Positions 25,834-35,954 of a DNA stretch of 46,701 nt are shown here, piece by piece. The stretch comes from Lysobacterales bacterium 63-13 (GTDB taxonomy: Bacteria > Pseudomonadota > Gammaproteobacteria > Xanthomonadales > Rhodanobacteraceae). The position numbers were made by a program, and so were the translations under genes. The notes below the pieces were generated by a model that saw nothing but the letters and a program-made list of their open reading frames with translations, was not told the origin of the DNA and ran no database searches. Location: assembly GCA_001899855.1 (NCBI GenBank), contig MKWR01000032.1, positions 1-46,701 of the forward strand, given 5' to 3'. Within the stretch, counting starts at the first letter, position 1. The number at the start of each line of letters is the position of its first letter.

Positions 25834-28677
25834 ATGGCTCTGGTTCCTGGTCAACGCTACATCTCGAATGCCGAACCCGAACTCGGACTCGGCACGCTGA
25901 TCCGCATCGAAGGACGCAGCGTGCAGCTGCTCTATGCGACTGCGGGCGTCCTGCGCCAGTACGCGGTGCACAGCGCGCCGATCGCGCGCGCCGAATTCAG
26001 GGTCGGGCAGAAAGTCTCCGGCAAGGGATTCAGCCTGGTCATCGAGAGCGTCGCCGAGGACGACGGCCTGCTGGTCTATCGCGGCAGCGGCAAGACCCTC
26101 AACGAAACCGAGCTGGACGACAGCCAGTCGATTTCCAGGGCCGATGAACGCCTCGTTTCCGGCCGCGTCGATCGCGCCGACCATTTCGATTTCCGCCAGG
26201 AAGCACTGTTGCGCCGTGCCGATGCCTTGCGCTCGCCGGCCTGGGGCCTGGAATCCGCACGCATCGACCTGATTGCGCACCAGTTGCGCGTGGCCGAAAT
26301 CGCCGCCGCGCGGCAACCCTTGCGCATCCTGTTGGCCGATGAGGTTGGCCTCGGCAAGACCATCGAAGCCGGCATGATCCTCGCCCGACTGCTCGCCAGC
26401 GGCCGCGTCGGACGCGTCCTCGTGCTGCTTCCGGAGACACTTGTCTACCAGTGGTTTGTCGAGCTGCTGCGCCGCTTCAACCTGCAATTCTCGTTGTTCG
26501 ACGAGGAACGCTGCGAATCGATCGAGACCAGTGACCCGACGCGCAACCCGTTCCAGGACGAGCAACTGGTCATGGCCAGCATCGGCTTCCTCAGCGACTC
26601 GGCCAAGCGCACAGCGCAAGTCACCGAGGCCGGCTGGGACCTGGTCATTGTCGATGAGGCCCATCACCTGGCCTGGACCGAGGAAACGGCAAGCGCCCAA
26701 TACACGCTGGTGGAAAACCTCGCCGCGCGCACGCCGGGTTTGATCCTGCTCACGGCGACGCCGGAACAACTCGGTCGCAGCGGCCACTTCGCGCGCCTGC
26801 GCCTGCTCGATCCGGCGCGCTACCACGACCTTCGCAGCTACGTGGCCGAAGCCGACAGTTTTACCGGCTTGTCGGAAATCGCCGGCCGTCTCAACGACGG
26901 CGAACCGCTGTCGGGCAACGACGTGAAGGCTCTTGCCGAGCGTTTCGGCGACGACGAGCAGCTCACCAGCCTGCTGGCCAGGCCGCTGGATGCCGCGGCG
27001 ACGAACACCGTGCTTGATGCCCTGATCGATCGCCACGGCACCGGCCGGGTCATGTTCCGCAATCGCCGTGCCCAGGTTGGCGGTTTCCCCCGCCGTATCG
27101 CGCAGCTGGTCACCCTCGATGGCAGCGAGCTCGACGACGCGCAACGCCAGCACCTGCTTGCCGAGTTCCATGCCGACCTGCAGGCCACCGCGCCCGAGAT
27201 CGAGCTGCCCTACGCGAATGATCCGCGCCTGAACTGGCTGCTTGGCATGATCGACCAGCTTGCCACGGAAAAATTCCTGTTGATCTGCCGCAGCCAGGCC
27301 AAGGTACTCGCACTCGAGGAGATCCTGCGCACGCGCAGCGGGGTCAAGGTCGCGCGCTTCCACGAGGGCATGAGCCTGCTGCAGCGGGATCGCAATGCCG
27401 CGTACTTTGCCGAAGCGGATGGCGCACGCCTGCTGTTGTGCTCGGAAATCGGATCGGAAGGGCGCAATTTCCAGTTTGCCCACCATCTCGTGCTGTGGGA
27501 CTTACCGCTTGATCCGGACCTGCTCGAACAGCGCATCGGCCGGCTTGATCGAATTGGCCAGAAGCACGACATCCTCATCCATGCCTGTGCCTTTTCCGGT
27601 ACCGCGCAGCACGCCCTGATGCGTTGGTTCGAGCTTGGCCTCGACGCGTTTCGCAGCAGCCCGTCCGATGGTCGCGAGCTGCTCAAGCGCTATGGCCAGC
27701 GCCTCGTCGAGGTCGCCGAACAGCATGCCCATGGCGGCGAGGATGCCGATTCCGAACTCGATGCGTTGATCGGCGCAACCCGGGCCAGCCACGAGGAGTT
27801 GTCGGCCCTGGTCAACAGCGGGCGCGATCGCCTGCTGGAACTGGCCAGCGCGCGGCAGAGCCACGCCGATCGCCTGCAGCGTGCGCTCGCCGCGGCCGAC
27901 GCCAATCATGGCAATGACGAATTCATCCTGCGCCTATTCGAGCAGTTCGGCATCGAGAACGAGGAACTGGCACCGCGAACGGTCGTGCTCGATCCGGAAT
28001 ATCTCAGCACCGATGGTTTTCCCGGTCTCAAGGACGGCCCGCAGCAAGTCACCTTCGATCGCGGCATCGCCCTCGCCCGCGAGGACCTGCCGCTCTTGCG
28101 CATGGATCATCCCATGGTCAGCGGTGCCATCGACCTGCTGCTTGAAGGCGAACATGGCAACGCTTCGTTCCTGGTCGACGACACCCTGCCCGCGCGCAGC
28201 GCCATGCTCGAATGCATCTTCGTGCTGACCTGCGTCGCCGATCGCGAGCTGGCCGTCGATGGCTACCTGCCGCCGCTGCCGATCCGCATCGTCGTGGATT
28301 CGCGCCTGCTGCCTCGTCACGACTACCAACCCGCTGCGGACGCCGTGAAACGCTCGGCCGAGCGCGCCATCGAGTATTCACGCTATCGGAAACTGCTGGC
28401 CAAGCTGGTCAAGCCAATGCTCGCGCATGCCGAAACCCTGGCCCGAGAACGCGCACAGGTCGAAATCGGCGCGGCACTGACCACGATCGAGCATGAACTC
28501 GGTGACGAACATGCGCGCCTGGTTGCTCTGGCCCGGGTCAATCCGGCCGTGCGCGCAGAGGAAATCGAGGCCATCGATGCCGAACTGGAGGCCTTGCGCA
28601 CCGCGATTCCGCAAGCGGCACCCCGCCTCGACGCGGTCCGCTTCATCTGCAGCACGGATTTCCTCAACCTCGCCTGA
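25834..28677 (+). CDS. rapA: RNA polymerase-associated SWI2/SNF2 protein RapA
   Basis: A 947-aa ATPase that binds core RNA polymerase and promotes its recycling after termination, especially in salt stress. The N-terminal tandem Tudor-like domain (about 1-110, beginning 'VPGQRYISNAEPELGLG') is specific for RapA. Walker A DEVGLGKT is at 169-176 and the DEAH box at 274-277. The second RecA lobe carries 'SEIGSEGRNFQFAHHLV' and 'LEQRIGRLDRIGQ', followed by the large RapA C-terminal domain. Length is close to E. coli RapA (968 aa). It stands alone, converging on accD. Confidence 0.97.
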   Translation: MALVPGQRYISNAEPELGLGTLIRIEGRSVQLLYATAGVLRQYAVHSAPIARAEFRVGQKVSGKGFSLVIESVAEDDGLLVYRGSGKTLNETELDDSQSISRADERLVSGRVDRADHFDFRQEALLRRADALRSPAWGLESARIDLIAHQLRVAEIAAARQPLRILLADEVGLGKTIEAGMILARLLASGRVGRVLVLLPETLVYQWFVELLRRFNLQFSLFDEERCESIETSDPTRNPFQDEQLVMASIGFLSDSAKRTAQVTEAGWDLVIVDEAHHLAWTEETASAQYTLVENLAARTPGLILLTATPEQLGRSGHFARLRLLDPARYHDLRSYVAEADSFTGLSEIAGRLNDGEPLSGNDVKALAERFGDDEQLTSLLARPLDAAATNTVLDALIDRHGTGRVMFRNRRAQVGGFPRRIAQLVTLDGSELDDAQRQHLLAEFHADLQATAPEIELPYANDPRLNWLLGMIDQLATEKFLLICRSQAKVLALEEILRTRSGVKVARFHEGMSLLQRDRNAAYFAEADGARLLLCSEIGSEGRNFQFAHHLVLWDLPLDPDLLEQRIGRLDRIGQKHDILIHACAFSGTAQHALMRWFELGLDAFRSSPSDGRELLKRYGQRLVEVAEQHAHGGEDADSELDALIGATRASHEELSALVNSGRDRLLELASARQSHADRLQRALAAADANHGNDEFILRLFEQFGIENEELAPRTVVLDPEYLSTDGFPGLKDGPQQVTFDRGIALAREDLPLLRMDHPMVSGAIDLLLEGEHGNASFLVDDTLPARSAMLECIFVLTCVADRELAVDGYLPPLPIRIVVDSRLLPRHDYQPAADAVKRSAERAIEYSRYRKLLAKLVKPMLAHAETLARERAQVEIGAALTTIEHELGDEHARLVALARVNPAVRAEEIEAIDAELEALRTAIPQAAPRLDAVRFICSTDFLNLA

Positions 28678-28702
28678 GGCAAGACCCGGCTTCGCGGAGG
28701 AA

Positions 28703-28736
28703 GCGCCTCCAGGCGCGATGCCTTTCAGGGCATCGC
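28703..28736. terminator. Double hairpin between convergent rapA and accD
   Basis: Two adjacent hairpins lie in the convergent gap: gcgcct-cc-aggcgc (28703-28716) and gcgatgcc-tttcag-ggcatcgc (28715-28736, sharing two bases). Being palindromic they can act on transcripts of both strands. The paired-hairpin design also resembles REP-type elements of xanthomonads and pseudomonads, but no second copy is seen in this window. Confidence 0.5.
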
Positions 28737-28795
28737 AAAGCACGCCGTGACATGGTCGCCAAACCCGGCCAGCCTTCTGCCAGAGGCTGCAGCGC

Positions 28796-29659
28796 TCAGG
28801 CAGCTCTCGATTGGCGCATCATCAAGGCGAGCATGTCGGCGAGCTTGTCGCGCATGGCGCGGCGATCGACGATCATGTCGATCGCACCATGATCGAGGAG
28901 GAATTCCGAACGCTGGAAACCTTCCGGCAGCGATTCGCGCACGGTCTGTTCGATCACGCGGGCACCGGCAAAACCGATCAGCGCCTTCGGCTCGGCAATG
29001 ATGATGTCGCCAAGCATGGCGAAACTGGCCGAGACACCGCCCGTGGTCGGATCGGTCAACACCGAGATGAATGGCAGGCCGGCCGCGCGCAGGCGCCCAA
29101 GCGCAGCCGAAGTCTTGGCCATCTGCATCAGCGAGAACAGGCCTTCCTGCATGCGTGCTCCGCCAGTGGCGCTGAAGCAGACCATCGGCTGGCGCTCGGC
29201 CAGGGCAAGCTCGGCACAGCGGGTGAACTTTTCGCCAACGACCGAGCCCATCGATCCGCCCAAGAAGGCGAAATCGAATGCGCAGGCGACCAGCGGTCGG
29301 CCTTTCAGGCTGCCCTGCATGGCAACCATGGCGTCCCTCTCGCCGGTTGCTTTCTGCGAGGCGACAATGCGGTCCTTGTACTTCTTCGAATCACGGAACT
29401 TGAGTGGATCGAGCGGTTCGAGATTGCCGAACACTTCCTCGGCCGTGCCGGAATCGAACAGGGCGAGCAGGCGCTTGCGCGCGCGAATCTTGTGGTGATG
29501 GCCGCATTGCGGGCAAACCATCAGGTTGTTCTCGAGCTCGGGCCCGTACAACACGGCACCGCAACCGTCACATTTTTCCCACAGGCCTTCGGGGACCTTG
29601 CCCTTGCCGGTACTGATGGTGCGAATGCGTGGGGCCATCAATTTCTGCAACCAGTTCAT
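28796..29659 (-). CDS. accD: Acetyl-CoA carboxylase carboxyltransferase subunit beta
   Basis: At 287 aa, this is the beta subunit that with AccA transfers carboxyl from biotin-BCCP to acetyl-CoA, starting fatty acid synthesis. An N-terminal four-cysteine zinc ribbon (Cys30, 33, 49, 52) is followed by the carboxyltransferase crotonase-like fold ('[19 protein letters not shown]', '[15 protein letters not shown]'). The ATG at 29659 gives the conserved start 'MNWLQKLM'; the frame is open far upstream but that part overlaps trpA. It is the last gene of the truA-trpF-trpB-trpA-accD series, 73 bp after trpA. Confidence 0.97.
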   Translation of the reverse strand: MNWLQKLMAPRIRTISTGKGKVPEGLWEKCDGCGAVLYGPELENNLMVCPQCGHHHKIRARKRLLALFDSGTAEEVFGNLEPLDPLKFRDSKKYKDRIVASQKATGERDAMVAMQGSLKGRPLVACAFDFAFLGGSMGSVVGEKFTRCAELALAERQPMVCFSATGGARMQEGLFSLMQMAKTSAALGRLRAAGLPFISVLTDPTTGGVSASFAMLGDIIIAEPKALIGFAGARVIEQTVRESLPEGFQRSEFLLDHGAIDMIVDRRAMRDKLADMLALMMRQSRAA

Positions 29660-29732
29660 GTCTTGCTGTCTCCGCTTTCCGCGCGCTGGCGATCGATGAG
29701 GGCTTCGCTGCGCGGTCGATGTCTGAATATGT

Positions 29733-30545
29733 CTATCGTCGAACGGCCTGGTCGAGCGCAGCCCGAATCGGCGCGAGAAATGCATGCGCCGCTGCCAGTG
29801 CCGCACCACGGTCGTTCGCCTCGGCGAGCTTCGCGACGAGTGCGCTGCCAATGACCACCGCATCGGCACTCTCGGCGACCTGCACCGCGCTGGCCGCATC
29901 GCGCACGCCAAAACCAACCGCCACAGGAATCGAACCGCCCTGCTTGATGTGCTCGACGCGCGCGCGCACGGCAACGGGATCGAGTTGGCTGGCGCCGGTG
30001 ATGCCGGCAAAGGAAACGTAGTAGATGAATCCCTCGGCCCGTGCGCGAATCGCCGCAAGGCGGCGATCGGTCGTCGTCGGTGCGACGAGGAAGATTTCGC
30101 GCACGCCTTTTTCACGCAGCAGGGTGACGGTCTCGGCCTCCTCGACCGGCACATCGACGATCAGCACGCCATCGACGCCGGCGGCACTCGCGTCATCGGC
30201 AAAGCGTGCGTGGCCGTAGATCTCGATTGGGTTCAAGTAGCCCATGAGGACGACCGGCGTGGTCGAATCGGTCAAGCGGAATTCGCTGACCCAGGCAAGG
30301 ATCTGCGCGATGCCGACACCGCGCGCAATCGCCCGTTCGCTTGAATGCTGGATGGTCGGTCCGTCGGCAACCGGATCGGAATACGGCACACCGAGCTCGA
30401 TCAGGTCGGCACCGGCGGCAACCAGTGCATGCATGATGGCGACCGTCGCCTCCGGCAGCGGATCGCCGGCGCTGATGAACGGGATCAGGCCCTTGCGCCC
30501 GGCTTGTGCGAGATCGGCAAAGCGTTGTTCGATGCGCTGGCTCAC
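29733..30545 (-). CDS. trpA: Tryptophan synthase alpha subunit
   Basis: This 270-aa subunit splits indole-3-glycerol phosphate to indole and glyceraldehyde-3-phosphate, passing indole to TrpB. Catalytic Glu50 ('[13 protein letters not shown]') and Asp61 ('VADGPTIQ') match the known Glu49 and Asp60. The GTG start at 30545 overlaps the trpB TGA stop in GTGA, a 4-bp overlap that implies coupled translation and 1:1 synthesis with TrpB. Upstream in-frame codons lie inside trpB and are not used. Confidence 0.97.
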   Translation of the reverse strand: MSQRIEQRFADLAQAGRKGLIPFISAGDPLPEATVAIMHALVAAGADLIELGVPYSDPVADGPTIQHSSERAIARGVGIAQILAWVSEFRLTDSTTPVVLMGYLNPIEIYGHARFADDASAAGVDGVLIVDVPVEEAETVTLLREKGVREIFLVAPTTTDRRLAAIRARAEGFIYYVSFAGITGASQLDPVAVRARVEHIKQGGSIPVAVGFGVRDAASAVQVAESADAVVIGSALVAKLAEANDRGAALAAAHAFLAPIRAALDQAVRR

Positions 30546-31762
30546 AATTCGATGCCCTCGCGCGCCGCGATCGTGTGCACATCCTTGTCGCCGCGCCCGG
30601 AAAGATTGCACAGGATCAGCTGATCCTTCGGCAGCTCGCGCGCGAGCTTCATCGCCTGGGCCACGGCATGGCTGGATTCAAGCGCGGCAAGAATGCCTTC
30701 GGTGCGCGCCAGCTCGTGGAATGCGGCCAGCGCCTCGTCATCGGTGATGCCGACGTAGCGGGCGCGACCGCTGTCCTTGAGCAAGGCGTGCTCGGGGCCG
30801 ACGCCGGGATAATCAAGCCCGGCCGAGATTGAATGGGTTTCTGTGATCTGGCCGTTGTCATCACAGATCACATAGGTGCGGTTGCCGTGCAACACGCCGC
30901 GCCGACCGGCACTCAAGGATGCCGCGTGGCGACCGCTGGCGATGCCCTCACCCGCCGCCTCGGCGCCGACCATGGCCACCTCGCGATCATTGAGAAAGGC
31001 GTGGAACAGGCCGATCGCATTGGAGCCGCCACCCACGCACGCGGTCAGCACATCGGGCAGGCGACCATATTCTTCGAGCATCTGCGCGCGTGCCTCGCGG
31101 CCGACCACGGCATTGAAATCACGCACCATCATCGGATACGGATGCGGGCCGGCGACCGTGCCGATGATGTAGAAGGTGTCGGCAACGTTGGTCACCCAGT
31201 CGCGCATGGCTTCGTTGAGCGCATCCTTGAGCGTCTTCGAGCCCGAGACGACGGGGACGACCTTGGCGCCAAGCAGCTTCATGCGATAGACATTGATTTT
31301 CTGTCGCTCGATGTCGACCGCGCCCATGTAGACGATGCAGTCGAGGCCGAAACGCGCGCATACCGTGGCGGTGGCCACGCCGTGCTGGCCGGCGCCGGTT
31401 TCGGCAATGATGCGGCGTTTGCCCATGCGTCGCGCGACCAGGGCCTGGCCGATGGTGTTGTTGATCTTGTGTGCGCCAGTGTGGTTCAGGTCCTCGCGTT
31501 TGAGCAGGATCTGCGCGCCACCGATCCGCCTGGACAGGCGTTCGGCGTGATAGATCGGCGAGGGCCGCCCGACGTAATGCTTGAGATCGCGCTCGAATTC
31601 GGCGATGAATGCCGGATCCTCGCGCATGGCCAGATAGGCCGCAGTGAGTTCTTCAAGCGGCGGCATCAGCGTTTCCGGCATGAAGATGCCGCCGTAATCG
31701 GCAAAGCGCCCGTGCGCATCCGGGTAGGCGTGGAAATCACTGACGGAAATGCGATTGCTCAT
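30542..31762 (-). CDS. trpB: Tryptophan synthase beta subunit
   Basis: A 406-aa PLP enzyme that joins indole and serine to tryptophan. The PLP lysine is Lys99 in '[18 protein letters not shown]', and the glycine-rich phosphate cup '[12 protein letters not shown]' is present. The ATG at 31762 gives '[15 protein letters not shown]'; the frame is open upstream but enters trpF. It is 13 bp after trpF and overlaps trpA by 4 bp. Confidence 0.97.
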   Translation of the reverse strand: MSNRISVSDFHAYPDAHGRFADYGGIFMPETLMPPLEELTAAYLAMREDPAFIAEFERDLKHYVGRPSPIYHAERLSRRIGGAQILLKREDLNHTGAHKINNTIGQALVARRMGKRRIIAETGAGQHGVATATVCARFGLDCIVYMGAVDIERQKINVYRMKLLGAKVVPVVSGSKTLKDALNEAMRDWVTNVADTFYIIGTVAGPHPYPMMVRDFNAVVGREARAQMLEEYGRLPDVLTACVGGGSNAIGLFHAFLNDREVAMVGAEAAGEGIASGRHAASLSAGRRGVLHGNRTYVICDDNGQITETHSISAGLDYPGVGPEHALLKDSGRARYVGITDDEALAAFHELARTEGILAALESSHAVAQAMKLARELPKDQLILCNLSGRGDKDVHTIAAREGIEL

Positions 31763-31775
31763 GTTCGTTGCTTGC

Positions 31776-32402
31776 TCATTCGTGTTGGCTGACGCGTACC
31801 GCATCGATGAAGGCCTGCATGCGCGTCGCATCCTTGATCCCGGGTGCCGATTCGATGCCGCTGGACACATCCACCGCATAGGGCTGCATGCGCCGGATCG
31901 CCTCGCCGACATTCTGCGCATGCAGGCCACCGGCAAGGATAAGCGGGCGGGCAAGCTGCGGCCGTCTCGACCAGTCAAATGGCACGCCCTGGCCACCCGC
32001 TTCACCGCTGCCATGCGCATCGAGCAGAAATCCCGCCGCACCCGGAAATCCAGCCGCATAGCTTGCCACATCCGTGACCGTCGCCATCGGCACCGCCTTC
32101 AGGTATGGCAAGCCGTGACTGGCGCAATCGGCAAGGATCTCGTTGCCATGAAACTGCAGGATCTGCGGCCGGGCAATGGCGATCACCTGGCGGATCCAGG
32201 CGGGCTCATCGTCCATGAACAAGGCCACCGCGCTCAGCAACGGCGGCAGCTCACGGATGATCCGGGCTGCGGCCTGCGGTTCGACGAAGCGCCGGCTTTG
32301 CCGGCTGAACACGAAGCCCAGCGCATCGACGCCAATCGCGGCGGCGAATTGCGCATCCTCGCTCCGCGTGATGCCGCAGAACTTGGTGCGCACGCGGTTC
32401 AT
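31776..32402 (-). CDS. trpF: Phosphoribosylanthranilate isomerase
   Basis: A 208-aa TIM-barrel enzyme for the Amadori rearrangement in tryptophan synthesis. Cys9 ('[12 protein letters not shown]') and the Asp in '[10 protein letters not shown]' are the family's acid/base residues. It is a stand-alone protein, not fused to TrpC as in E. coli. The ATG at 32402 overlaps the truA stop (ATGA), so translation is likely coupled to truA. Confidence 0.96.
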   Translation of the reverse strand: MNRVRTKFCGITRSEDAQFAAAIGVDALGFVFSRQSRRFVEPQAAARIIRELPPLLSAVALFMDDEPAWIRQVIAIARPQILQFHGNEILADCASHGLPYLKAVPMATVTDVASYAAGFPGAAGFLLDAHGSGEAGGQGVPFDWSRRPQLARPLILAGGLHAQNVGEAIRRMQPYAVDVSSGIESAPGIKDATRMQAFIDAVRVSQHE

Positions 32403-33166
32403 CGACTGACCTCGGCCGGCAGTCCGTGGCGGGCCGGATAGATTGGCGCAAGAAAGCACAAACCCGCGGCCGAAGCCGTCGGCCCCGCCTTGCTGCGATC
32501 GCGCCCCGCCAGCAGTTCGCCGATCCAGGCTTCCGCCTGCTCGCCGCGCCCCACCGGCAACAGCGAGCCGACGATGTTGCGCACCATGTGATGCAGGAAC
32601 GCATTGGCCTCGATGTCGATGACGACGCGATCAGCATCACGCGCCACGCGGATCGAATGCACATTGCGATGCGGCGTGCGCGCCTGACAGGCGAGCGTGC
32701 GGAATGCGCTGAAATCGTTTTCGCCGATCAGTGCCTGGCTGGCGCGCTGCATCGCCGCCGCATCCAGCGGCTGCCGCTCCCAGGCGACATAGCGCGAATC
32801 CAGCGCCGGCCGCGCGGCGCGATTGAGGATCGAATAGCGATAGCGGCGCCCGAGCGCGCCATAGCGCGCATGGAAGTCGTCCTCCACGCGTACCGCCCAG
32901 CGCACGGCCACCGACGATGGCAGGCGCGAATTGGCTCCAAGCATCCAGCCACGTTCGCTGCGCAGCGCCTCGCTGTCGAAATGCACGACCTGGCAGAGCG
33001 CATGCACGCCGGAATCGGTGCGCCCGGCACAGGTTACGGTGACCGCATGATCGGCGACAAAACCCAGCGCCTGCTCGACCACGCCCTGCACGGTCGCACC
33101 GTGCGACAGGCGCTGCCAGCCGAGAAAGTCGGTGCCGTCGTATTCAATGCCGAGCGCGATGCGCAC
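32399..33166 (-). CDS. truA: tRNA pseudouridine(38-40) synthase
   Basis: A 255-aa enzyme that makes pseudouridine at positions 38-40 of the tRNA anticodon arm. The catalytic Asp51 is in '[13 protein letters not shown]', and the N-terminus '[17 protein letters not shown]' is characteristic. The GTG at 33166 is chosen over an upstream ATG because GGAG lies 7 nt before it and the extra upstream residues do not resemble TruA. A terminator-like hairpin at 33224-33246 separates it from fimV, so it may have its own promoter. It leads the truA-trpF-trpB-trpA-accD series. Confidence 0.96.
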   Translation of the reverse strand: MRIALGIEYDGTDFLGWQRLSHGATVQGVVEQALGFVADHAVTVTCAGRTDSGVHALCQVVHFDSEALRSERGWMLGANSRLPSSVAVRWAVRVEDDFHARYGALGRRYRYSILNRAARPALDSRYVAWERQPLDAAAMQRASQALIGENDFSAFRTLACQARTPHRNVHSIRVARDADRVVIDIEANAFLHHMVRNIVGSLLPVGRGEQAEAWIGELLAGRDRSKAGPTASAAGLCFLAPIYPARHGLPAEVSR

Positions 33167-33223
33167 CGCGGTCTCCGTGGCCGGGGATGAACCGACAATT
33201 ATAGGCGGTGCCGCACAAACAAG

Positions 33224-33246
33224 GAGGCCGGGAAAATCCCGGCCTC
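33224..33246 (-). terminator. Terminator after fimV
   Basis: On the minus strand, gaggccggga-ttt-tcccggcctc is a perfect 10-bp stem with a 3-nt loop, followed by a T-rich stretch (cttgtttgt). It starts 22 bp after the fimV stop and is a good intrinsic terminator. Confidence 0.75.
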
Positions 33247-33268
33247 GGTGTGGCATGAACCTGGTGGA

Positions 33269-35851
33269 TCAGCCGATTTCAGCGATCAGCTTGCGCGCCT
33301 CGTCCTGCTGCGCCGGCGCACCTTCGGCGATCACTTCCTCAAGCATCGAGCGCGCGCCATCCGGATCGCCCATGTCGAGATAGGCCTTGGCCAGATCGAG
33401 CTTGGTGCCGATGGCGTCCTCGCCGGCAAAGAACTCGTCGTCGGAAACCTCGGCGACCGGCACCTCGACGGTTGTGGTATCGCGGGCATGGAAATCCGGC
33501 AAGGGCGCGGGTGCAAACGATGGTTCGGGCCTGCTGATGCTTGCTGCCGGCGACGGCTCTTCGAGCGGAGGCAGATCGATGAGGAAATCGGTATCCACGC
33601 TCGGAGCAGGTGCGGGAGCCGGGGGCTGGCTGTCGCCGGAGCCGAAATCAAGTGCATCAAATGTGGGCATGCTTGCCGTCTCGAAGCTTTCCGGTGCCTT
33701 GGGCGCCAGCAATTCGCTCTCGCTCTCGTCGGCAAAATCCGGATAGTCCGGGAATTCCGCAGGCGCGCCCGGCTCGGCGTCATCAAAGTGGTATGGCTCT
33801 GCTTCAGTCCGCTGCGAAAAGTCGTCGACAATCGAGTCCTGATCGCTGAACAAGGGATTGTGCGGTGCCAGCTCCTCGCCCATCTTGCGTACTTCGCGCC
33901 AACTTGCCTGGTTCGGATCGGCCACATACGCATACATCTCTTCGGCACCCGCCTCGAATTTCGCGGCAGCGCCCTGCGCGTAGTACAGGCTCAACAACTC
34001 CAGATGGGCATTTGCATTGCCCGGATCCGCCTTGACCTGGGCGATCAACTCCTGCTCTTCGGCATCATCGTGCCCGGCAACAGCGGCAGCACCGGCCAGC
34101 GGTGAATCACCGAAAGACGCTGCAATCGACTGCCGCGCGGGCTTGGCGACCGGCTTGCGCTTGCGCAATCCAAGCATGCCGAGCACGACGAGAAGCAGGC
34201 CGCCGATACCGGCGACAGCAAGCGCCCAGGGTTGCAGATACCAGGGTGTCGTATCCACCGGTGCGGGCGGAGTGGCGATCGCCGGCGCGGGTTTCGGTGT
34301 CGGTTTCTTGGCTTCCACCGGCTTGGTCGGTGCCGGCTTGACCGGTTCGACCGCGGCGGGCTCCGGCTTGATCTGGGTCGTGCTCGAATCCAGGGCGGGC
34401 GGCGTCGGGGTGGCTTCCGCCGCGGTTGCCGAGGACGGCGGAGCCGCCGCGTCCGCCACCTTCGGCTTTTCGCCTGTCGCGCTGGCATCTCCCCAGATGT
34501 CGTCCTTGCTGACCGTCACTTCGGGCTTGCCGGTGTCGGCCTTGCCTGCGGCCGGGGTCGGCGGGGCAACCGCCGTGCTCAGCGTGGGGGCGGCGGCCGG
34601 CGTGGTCACCGTGGCCGCCAACCCGTCCTTCTCGTCCTGCAGCTTCTTCAGCTTGTCACGCAATTCGGCAAGCTCGGTACTTTGCAGGTTGATCAGCTTT
34701 TCGTTCTTGCCCTTGATCTCCTCAAGGTCCTTGACCCGCGACTTGAGTTCGCCGGATTCCTGCTCCTTGCTGGTCAGCGCCTCCTTGACGCGCGCAAGTT
34801 CCGCTTTCGAGGCGGCATCGCCGGTTCCGCCGGCGCGACCGCCAGTCGGGCGATCGGCAGATCCCTCGTCGGCCTTGCCCTCGCGCGGCGGCACCAGAGC
34901 CAGGCGCTCGCCGGATGAGGTCGAAGTACTTGCACTCGTCGACGCGCGCGGCGTCGACGCCGTGGTATCGGCAACAAGGGTGGGTGCGCTGCTCACGCTG
35001 CCACGCCATTCATCGATCTGCGATCGCACCGCGGCGGCGGCTTCCCGCGCCGAGCCGCTGGCCGCGATCTCCTCGGCAGACGGAATGCGCAACACCGCGC
35101 CGCGCTTGAGCGCATTGACGTTGTCCTTGAAGAACGCCTGCGGATTGTTCTTCAGCAGCGCCACCATCATCTGGTTGATGCTGACCGCATCGTCGGGGCG
35201 CGTGGCGCGGGCGATCTGGCCCAGCGTTTCGCCGGCTGCGACCGGTCCATACTCGCTGCCAGTTGCAGCCCTGGACGGGGCTGGCGGCGGTGGCGATGAC
35301 GGTTTGCCGGCAGCCACTGCCGGTTTCGCCGGAGCCGATGCAGCCGGTGCCGGTCGTGGGGTCGCCGGTTTCGATGGCGGCAGGGCCTCGGTCGAACTGC
35401 GCTCCGGCTCCTTGGCGGCAACCGCGACAGCACTTGAGCCCTTGATTGCCGGTGCCATCACTGGCGGATCCAGCAGGATCGTGTATTCGCGCAGCAAGCG
35501 TCCCTTCGGCCAGTTGGCTTCCAGCAGCATGCCGATGAACGGCTCGCGCACTATTTCCTTGCTGGTGACCTTGATGACCGGTTCGCCGCGCGCATTCTTG
35601 CCGAGGTTGAAGTCGACCGGCACGCCAATCGTCGCGCGATTCATGCCGACCCGCTCGAAATCCTCGGCAGAAGCCAACTGGACGATCAGGCCCTCGGCTT
35701 CGCCGGGTGAACTCTGGATGATCGGAATCTCCGCAAGCAGCGGCTGATTGAGTCCGGACTGGACCTGGATCGCACCCAATCCCAGGGCAAACGCATTGGT
35801 CGCCCCCAGCGCGAGCGCAATTGCCAGCGACAGTTGCAGCGGTCGTTTCAT
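33269..35851 (-). CDS. fimV: FimV/HubP-type polar landmark protein
   Basis: An 860-aa inner-membrane protein. In order: a signal peptide ending at about residue 22 (ATNAFA), the FimV N-terminal periplasmic domain (about 23-135), a Pro/Ala-rich linker, a LysM peptidoglycan-binding domain (about 200-260), a coiled coil (about 348-410), a second Pro/Ala linker, one membrane helix (about 537-562), a cytoplasmic acidic region, and the short C-terminal FimV domain with a TPR motif ('KLDLAKAYLDMGDPDGA'). Homologues organise type IV pili, flagella or chromosome origins at the cell pole. Genes for these partners are not in the window. It lies between asd and truA, as in Pseudomonas and Xanthomonas. 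Confidence 0.94.
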   Translation of the reverse strand: MKRPLQLSLAIALALGATNAFALGLGAIQVQSGLNQPLLAEIPIIQSSPGEAEGLIVQLASAEDFERVGMNRATIGVPVDFNLGKNARGEPVIKVTSKEIVREPFIGMLLEANWPKGRLLREYTILLDPPVMAPAIKGSSAVAVAAKEPERSSTEALPPSKPATPRPAPAASAPAKPAVAAGKPSSPPPPAPSRAATGSEYGPVAAGETLGQIARATRPDDAVSINQMMVALLKNNPQAFFKDNVNALKRGAVLRIPSAEEIAASGSAREAAAAVRSQIDEWRGSVSSAPTLVADTTASTPRASTSASTSTSSGERLALVPPREGKADEGSADRPTGGRAGGTGDAASKAELARVKEALTSKEQESGELKSRVKDLEEIKGKNEKLINLQSTELAELRDKLKKLQDEKDGLAATVTTPAAAPTLSTAVAPPTPAAGKADTGKPEVTVSKDDIWGDASATGEKPKVADAAAPPSSATAAEATPTPPALDSSTTQIKPEPAAVEPVKPAPTKPVEAKKPTPKPAPAIATPPAPVDTTPWYLQPWALAVAGIGGLLLVVLGMLGLRKRKPVAKPARQSIAASFGDSPLAGAAAVAGHDDAEEQELIAQVKADPGNANAHLELLSLYYAQGAAAKFEAGAEEMYAYVADPNQASWREVRKMGEELAPHNPLFSDQDSIVDDFSQRTEAEPYHFDDAEPGAPAEFPDYPDFADESESELLAPKAPESFETASMPTFDALDFGSGDSQPPAPAPAPSVDTDFLIDLPPLEEPSPAASISRPEPSFAPAPLPDFHARDTTTVEVPVAEVSDDEFFAGEDAIGTKLDLAKAYLDMGDPDGARSMLEEVIAEGAPAQQDEARKLIAEIG

Positions 35852-35929
35852 GAAAAGGGCTCCCCAAATACGTTGTCGGTGAGCCTCGGCCGGCATCCTG
35901 CCTGGATGCCCTTCAAAGCTCGAAAATGC

Positions 35930-35938
35930 CTTATAACA
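35930..35938 (-). promoter_or_regulatory. Extended -10 promoter for fimV
   Basis: The minus strand reads TGT-TATAAG (TG at 35938-35937, -10 hexamer 35935-35930), an extended -10 element about 80 bp before the fimV ATG. No good -35 is seen, which is normal for extended -10 promoters. It would let fimV be expressed separately from asd. Confidence 0.45.
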
Positions 35939-35954
35939 CAACCGTAACTATAGA

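Noticed and set aside
24862-27486. An 874-codon minus-strand open frame across the repeat protein and rapA
   Set aside because: It is antisense to two well-supported genes, has no motif and no ribosome-binding site; a codon-bias shadow.
29660-30154. Long N-terminal extension of accD
   Set aside because: The extension overlaps trpA on the same strand in another frame, and the zinc-ribbon start at 29659 matches the family.
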